A stretch of DNA of 64,000 nt from Paenibacillus cellulositrophicus. Lineage in GTDB: Bacteria; Bacillota; Bacilli; Paenibacillales; Paenibacillaceae. Made by a program: the position numbers and the translations under genes. Shown piece after piece: positions 60,390 through 64,000 of this stretch. The notes under the pieces are model-generated. The model was given only the letters and a program-made list of their open reading frames with translations, ran no database searches and was not told the origin of the DNA. The stretch's first letter is position 1. The number at the start of each line of letters is the position of its first letter. Location: NCBI RefSeq assembly GCF_009363095.1, contig NZ_CP045295.1:992001-1056000 (forward strand), in the 5' to 3' direction.

Positions 60390-61901
60390 CTAATGCTGGG
60401 CGGCCAGACGCATGATTTCTTCTTCTGTGGCGCTGCTTCCGTCCACGATGCCGGTCAGCCGTCCTTCAGACATCACCATAATCCGGTCCGACATACCGAG
60501 CAGCTCCGGCATTTCGGAGGAGATCATGATGATGCTTTTCCCCTGTTTCGCCAGGTCTTTGATGATCGTATAGATTTCAAACTTCGCTCCGACGTCGATC
60601 CCCCTTGTCGGCTCATCCAGCAGCAGAATTTCGGGTTCGGTCAAAAGCCATCTGGCCAGCAGCACCTTCTGCTGGTTGCCGCCAGACAAGTTCATGATCA
60701 GCGCCCGGGTGGTCGGCGTTTTGGTGCGCAGCTTCTCCACCATTTGATCGGCTTCCTGCTTTTTGCGTTTGCCGTCCAGCAGGAACAACGCTTTGCGGTA
60801 TCTGCCCAAATTGGCGATTGCCGCGTTTTCGTGCACAGGCAGAACGGAGAAGATGCCGGTGACCCGCCGTTCTTCCGTCAGCAGTGCCATACCGAGCTTC
60901 TTCGCATCCTCCGGCGACTTGATCTTGACTGGCCTGCCGTTCAAGGAAATGGAGCCCGAGGCGATGTCCCTCAGCCCGAACAGCGCTTCGATCAGCTCGG
61001 TGCGCTGGGCGCCGACCAAGCCCCCGATGCCGAGAATTTCCCCTTTGCGCAGCTCAAAGGAAATGTCTTTAAACGATTTCGGTATGGGCGAAGTCACGCC
61101 ATCAACCTTCAAAATCACTTCGCCAGGCACATTCTCTTTCTCCGGAAACCGGTGTGTCAGGTCCCGTCCGACCATCTTCGCGATAATCATCTCTGTGGTC
61201 AGCTCGCTGGCCGGCCACGTGCCGATTTTGCTGCCGTCGCGCATAATCGTGACATCGTCGGAAATTTGCAAAATTTCCTCCATTTTGTGCGAGATGTAGA
61301 TGATGGCCACCCCGCGTTTCTTCAGGTCGCGGATGATGCGGAATAAATGCTCGACTTCCACACCGGTCAAGGACGACGTCGGTTCGTCCATGATGATGAC
61401 CCGCGCATGAAAGGATACTGCCTTGGCGATTTCGATGGACTGGATTTTGGAGACCGACAGCTTGCCGACCATCACGTCCGGCTCAATATCAATGTCCAGC
61501 TGCTTGAACAGCTCCTTCGTGTCCCGGTACATTTTTTTATGGTCGATAAACCGGATGAATCCCGCGCCTTTTGTCGGAAAACGCCCAAGCCAAATATTTT
61601 CCATCACATTGCGAAAAGGCACCGGGTGCAGCTCCTGATGAATCATCGAAATCCCCAGGTTCAGCGCATCCTTGGAATTGTTGATCTGGACCTTATTGCC
61701 GTCCAGCAGAATATCGCCCGCGTCCGGCGAATAAATGCCGTACAGGCATTTCATTAAAGTGGACTTGCCGGCACCGTTCTCCCCCATCAGGGCATGAACC
61801 GTACCGGGCCTTACCTGCAGTGTAACCCCGTCCAGCGCCTTAACGCCGGGAAACTCTTTGCTGATCCGGTTCATTTCCAGTAAAAATTCACGCTCAGCCA
61901 T
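60390..61901 (-). CDS. mglA: Galactose/methyl-galactoside ABC ATPase
   Basis: A 503-residue CUT2 ATPase with two fused nucleotide-binding domains. The first has Walker A GENGAGKST (about 39-47) and LSVSKIQSIEIAKA; the second has a degenerate P-loop region GIGGLVGAQRTE (about 291-302), typical of MglA/RbsA, and LSGGNQQKVLLARWL (about 401-415) with DEPTRGIDVGAK. It is co-transcribed with mglB (95 bp upstream) and mglC. Confidence 0.92.
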   Translation of the reverse strand: MAEREFLLEMNRISKEFPGVKALDGVTLQVRPGTVHALMGENGAGKSTLMKCLYGIYSPDAGDILLDGNKVQINNSKDALNLGISMIHQELHPVPFRNVMENIWLGRFPTKGAGFIRFIDHKKMYRDTKELFKQLDIDIEPDVMVGKLSVSKIQSIEIAKAVSFHARVIIMDEPTSSLTGVEVEHLFRIIRDLKKRGVAIIYISHKMEEILQISDDVTIMRDGSKIGTWPASELTTEMIIAKMVGRDLTHRFPEKENVPGEVILKVDGVTSPIPKSFKDISFELRKGEILGIGGLVGAQRTELIEALFGLRDIASGSISLNGRPVKIKSPEDAKKLGMALLTEERRVTGIFSVLPVHENAAIANLGRYRKALFLLDGKRKKQEADQMVEKLRTKTPTTRALIMNLSGGNQQKVLLARWLLTEPEILLLDEPTRGIDVGAKFEIYTIIKDLAKQGKSIIMISSEMPELLGMSDRIMVMSEGRLTGIVDGSSATEEEIMRLAAQH

Positions 61902-61996
61902 AACTTCCGCTCCCTGCCCTCATCCAGAGGAAAGGACGGACCGCGCTTCTCGTCCGCCCTTTCCGGGGATGGTTAGTTTAAGTCCAGCCTGTCGGC

Positions 61997-63046
61997 TTAC
62001 TTCGCATCGTCGATGTTGTCTTTGGTAATTTTTTTGTAAGGAATCCACACGTATTGATTATCCGTGATGTCGAATCCGACATTCTCCTTGGTCGGCGTTT
62101 CGCCCTTGGCCAGCAGCGTGGCCAGCGTCACGGAAGCTTTGCCCTGGTTGTTCGCATCGTTCAGCACCGTGCCGAGCAGCGTGCCGTCCTGCAGTGCTTG
62201 AAGCGCCGGCGCCGTGGCGTCCACGCCGACAACCGGCATCGTTTTCCCGCCCGTGAAGTAGCCTGCCGCTTTCAGCGCTTCGATCGCGCCAAGCGCCATG
62301 TCGTCGTTGTTCGCGAGAACGGCTTCGATTTTATCGCCATGCGAGCCGAGGAAAGCGGCCATCTTCTCCTGCCCTTTCACGCGGTCCCACATCGCCGTGT
62401 CTTCCGCCAGTTTTTCGACCTTGATGCCTGCGTCTTCGATCGCCTGGATCGAGTACTTGGTGCGCAGCTCCGCATCCTGGTGTCCGGGTTCTCCTTTGAG
62501 CATGACGTACTGCAGTACACCGTCCTTGTTTTTATCCGCTTCCGGATGGGCCTTCCAATAGTCCGCGATCAGTTCCCCGGACATCGTGCCGGATTCTTCA
62601 GCCTTGGCGCCGACGTAATACACTTTGTCCCATTTCTTCATGTCTTCGGGCAGCGGCTCACGGTTCAGGAAGACGACCGGGATGCTGGCCGTTTTGGCCT
62701 TGTCGATAATCACGCCGGCCGCCGTGCGGTCCACCGGGTTGATCAGCAGCGCATTGGTCTTTTTGGTGATGAACAGATCGACCTTGTCGTTTTGGGTCGG
62801 CTGGGAGTTCTGGCTGTCCACAATATCCACCTTTGCCTTGCCTTCCGCATTGGTTTTGATGGCATTACGTACACCCGTCATGAACGTATCGTCGAATTTA
62901 TAAATGGCTACCCCGATCGACGGCTCCTTGCCGCTGTCCGCGCTGCCGCCCGAAGCCCCCGAGGATTTGTCGCCGGAGTTCGAGCAGCCGGCCATGACCG
63001 TACCCAGCAGCGCACCGGCTAGGATGACGGAAGTGATTTTTTTCAT
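61997..63046 (-). CDS. mglB: Galactose/glucose-binding lipoprotein
   Basis: A 349-residue periplasmic-binding-protein-type receptor. A signal peptide with lipobox VMAGC (about 17-21) is followed by the MglB-like core: IGVAIYKFDDTFMTGVRNAI (about 47-66), the sugar-contact segments VFLNREPLPEDM and ESGTMSGELIADYW, AVLANNDDMALGAIEAL, and VVGVDATAPALQALQDG. CAGGAGG precedes the ATG. It is the first gene of mglBAC, with an elaborate upstream control region. Confidence 0.92.
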   Translation of the reverse strand: MKKITSVILAGALLGTVMAGCSNSGDKSSGASGGSADSGKEPSIGVAIYKFDDTFMTGVRNAIKTNAEGKAKVDIVDSQNSQPTQNDKVDLFITKKTNALLINPVDRTAAGVIIDKAKTASIPVVFLNREPLPEDMKKWDKVYYVGAKAEESGTMSGELIADYWKAHPEADKNKDGVLQYVMLKGEPGHQDAELRTKYSIQAIEDAGIKVEKLAEDTAMWDRVKGQEKMAAFLGSHGDKIEAVLANNDDMALGAIEALKAAGYFTGGKTMPVVGVDATAPALQALQDGTLLGTVLNDANNQGKASVTLATLLAKGETPTKENVGFDITDNQYVWIPYKKITKDNIDDAK

Positions 63047-63095
63047 CGTTCACAGACCTCCTGATATTCTCTTTAACGAGCCTCTCGTATCTCTC

Positions 63096-63114
63096 TTGGA
63101 TACGTTTACATTAT
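63096..63114 (-). promoter_or_regulatory. Core promoter and cre-like site before mglB
   Basis: TGGATACGTTTACA (63096-63109) matches the catabolite-repression (CcpA cre) consensus at all but about two positions. It overlaps the -10-like CATAAT (minus strand, 63109-63114). The -35 region (near 63132-63137, TCGAAT) is poor, as expected for an activator-dependent promoter. Confidence 0.5.
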
Positions 63115-63141
63115 GCTGTATCCGCGGGCAGATTCGAATAT

Positions 63142-63174
63142 AAAATTCTCATGTGTTCTATAAAAATTCTCATG
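63142..63174 (-). promoter_or_regulatory. Direct-repeat activator site before mglB
   Basis: CATGAGAATTTT (minus strand) occurs at 63163-63174 and 63142-63153, exactly 21 bp apart, i.e. two helical turns. It ends just upstream of the weak -35. This layout is typical of AraC-type response regulators (YesN-like) that bind tandem repeats and touch RNA polymerase. Confidence 0.7.
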
Positions 63175-63274
63175 CCTTTGAAGCAGCATATTTGGAAAAT
63201 ATAGCATGATAAGGGGTAACCATCTTTCGGGGATGCTGCCAGCCTGCACTTGGGGAGAATGATGTAATGAACGC

Positions 63275-63305
63275 AAAAAAGTGCCGCTTAAGGAGGTGCG
63301 GCACT
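63275..63305 (-). terminator. Terminator after the partial sugar-binding gene
   Basis: AGTGCCGC (63280-63287) pairs with GCGGCACT (63298-63305), followed on the minus strand by TTTTTTGCG. It separates the upstream gene from mglBAC, so mglB relies on its own promoter. Confidence 0.88.
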
Positions 63306-63320
63306 CGGTTCACCAATAGC

Positions 63321-64000
63321 TCAGCGGACAAACGGAAACAGCTGCTTCTGATTTTCCGGCCAGAGCATATTGTCGAGATCAATGATTTTGGACTTGGTAT
63401 CGATGCGCTCAGGGACGTCCAGGCCCTCCATTGCTTCAACAGCGTGCTGCACAGCCAAATAACCGTTGTTAAACGGGTTCTGGATGACCGTAGCCTGCAC
63501 AATCCCCTCCTGCAGCAGCTCCATCACTTTGGCCGGGCTGTCAAACGTGATCAGCTTCACGCGTCCTCCGGCCCCCAGCTTCTGTATCTCTTCTCCTGTG
63601 CCGATCGACGCCACTTCGTTAAGCGCAACAATCCCGTTTATATCGGGATGCTCGTTCAGCATTTTGCGGGTGAGTTCACGCGCCAGCTGCTCATTGGACT
63701 GGCAGTATTCCACGGCCACGACCTGAACCCCGGGAAACCGGGCGATATAATCCATAAAGCCCTCCTCGCGCTCGTCGCCGTTTTTGGAGCCCTGCACAAA
63801 ATTCATCACGCCGATGCGGCTGTTCGTTCCGGTCAGGGCGACCATCCGCTCCGCCGCCTTCTGGCCCGCTTCATAGTTGTTCGTGCCCACGAACGTTTTG
63901 ACCCGGGCCGATGCAACCTCGGAATCCATTGAGATGACCGGGATTTTGTAATAGGCCGCGCGGTCAGTCACCTGGGCCAGCTTCATATAGTCGCTCGCAG
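63321..64000 (-). CDS. Sugar-binding protein, 5' part outside window
   Basis: A C-terminal fragment of at least 226 residues of a periplasmic-binding-protein (family 4/ribose-type) domain: YKIPVISMDSEV, TFVGTNNYEAGQKAAERMV, GVMNFVQGSKNGDEREEGFMDYI, GIVALNEVASIGTGEEIQKLG, and a C-terminal VIQNPFNNGYLAVQHAVEAMEG. The reading frame stays open to the window edge, so the apparent ATG at 63986 is internal. It precedes mglBAC but has its own terminator. It may be a sensor-type binding protein working with a two-component system (as XylFII does with LytS) rather than a second transport receptor. That is inference from context. Confidence 0.8.
   Translation of the reverse strand, partial: ASDYMKLAQVTDRAAYYKIPVISMDSEVASARVKTFVGTNNYEAGQKAAERMVALTGTNSRIGVMNFVQGSKNGDEREEGFMDYIARFPGVQVVAVEYCQSNEQLARELTRKMLNEHPDINGIVALNEVASIGTGEEIQKLGAGGRVKLITFDSPAKVMELLQEGIVQATVIQNPFNNGYLAVQHAVEAMEGLDVPERIDTKSKIIDLDNMLWPENQKQLFPFVR

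Noticed and set aside
1-64000. Transposons, prophage genes, CRISPR arrays, rRNA
   Set aside because: No transposase, integrase, phage structural gene, regular spacer array or rRNA sequence was recognised on either strand.

Overview
The window looks like chromosome of a Paenibacillus-type member of the Bacillota. The evidence is strong AGGAGG-type ribosome sites with ATG/GTG/TTG starts, many lipoprotein solute-binding proteins, several sugar importers without their own ATPase, a yojF-bshB2 (bacillithiol) pair, and parE-parC. This assignment is inference from gene content. No insertion sequence, prophage, CRISPR array or rRNA was seen.

Layout. (1) 1-1200: a short TPR protein whose 3' end overlaps a 52-residue secreted precursor carrying three identical NHGANY hexapeptides. 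It looks like a Rap/Phr-type (RRNPP) peptide signalling cassette. (2) 1.3-13.3 kb: a glycoside operon on the minus strand (solute-binding protein, two permeases, GH13, DUF1861, GH130, GH2 beta-mannosidase, zinc dehydrogenase), divergent from a LacI regulator; two TTGTAACGTTACAA palindromes lie between them. (3) 13.4-16.5 kb: an AraC regulator divergent from a Gfo/Idh/MocA oxidoreductase and an aldo/keto reductase. (4) 16.6-27.1 kb: an amide-nitrogen island with an Opp/Dpp-type importer, nitrilase-fold hydrolase, amidase plus a small GatC/AtzG-like partner, LysR regulator and isochorismatase-fold hydrolase. (5) 27.2-40 kb: an orphan 104-residue protein, a second sugar operon (importer, membrane acyltransferase, GH2 enzyme) with an ArsR-type regulator fused to a beta-rich domain, and a third importer with a Gfo/Idh/MocA oxidoreductase. 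(6) 40-50.2 kb: mostly single genes: SDR, 26-residue membrane peptide, HpaB-family flavoprotein, double-GNAT protein, rRNA-modification-like enzymes, yojF-bshB2, MarR-MFS. (7) 50.4-58.3 kb: parE-parC, an ABC-2 exporter with an SGNH hydrolase, and tRNA-Lys(CTT). (8) 58.3-64 kb: a secreted CAP-domain protein, then mglBAC preceded by a partial sugar-binding protein that runs off the window.

The three CUT1 sugar importers (regions 2 and 5) have no ATPase gene, so they presumably share an MsmX/UgpC-type ATPase encoded elsewhere. The items most worth following up are the repeated-pheromone cassette, the amidase/GatC-like/isochorismatase island, the direct-repeat activator site before mglB, the ArsR-fusion regulator, and a probable ATT start codon in the GNAT gene.
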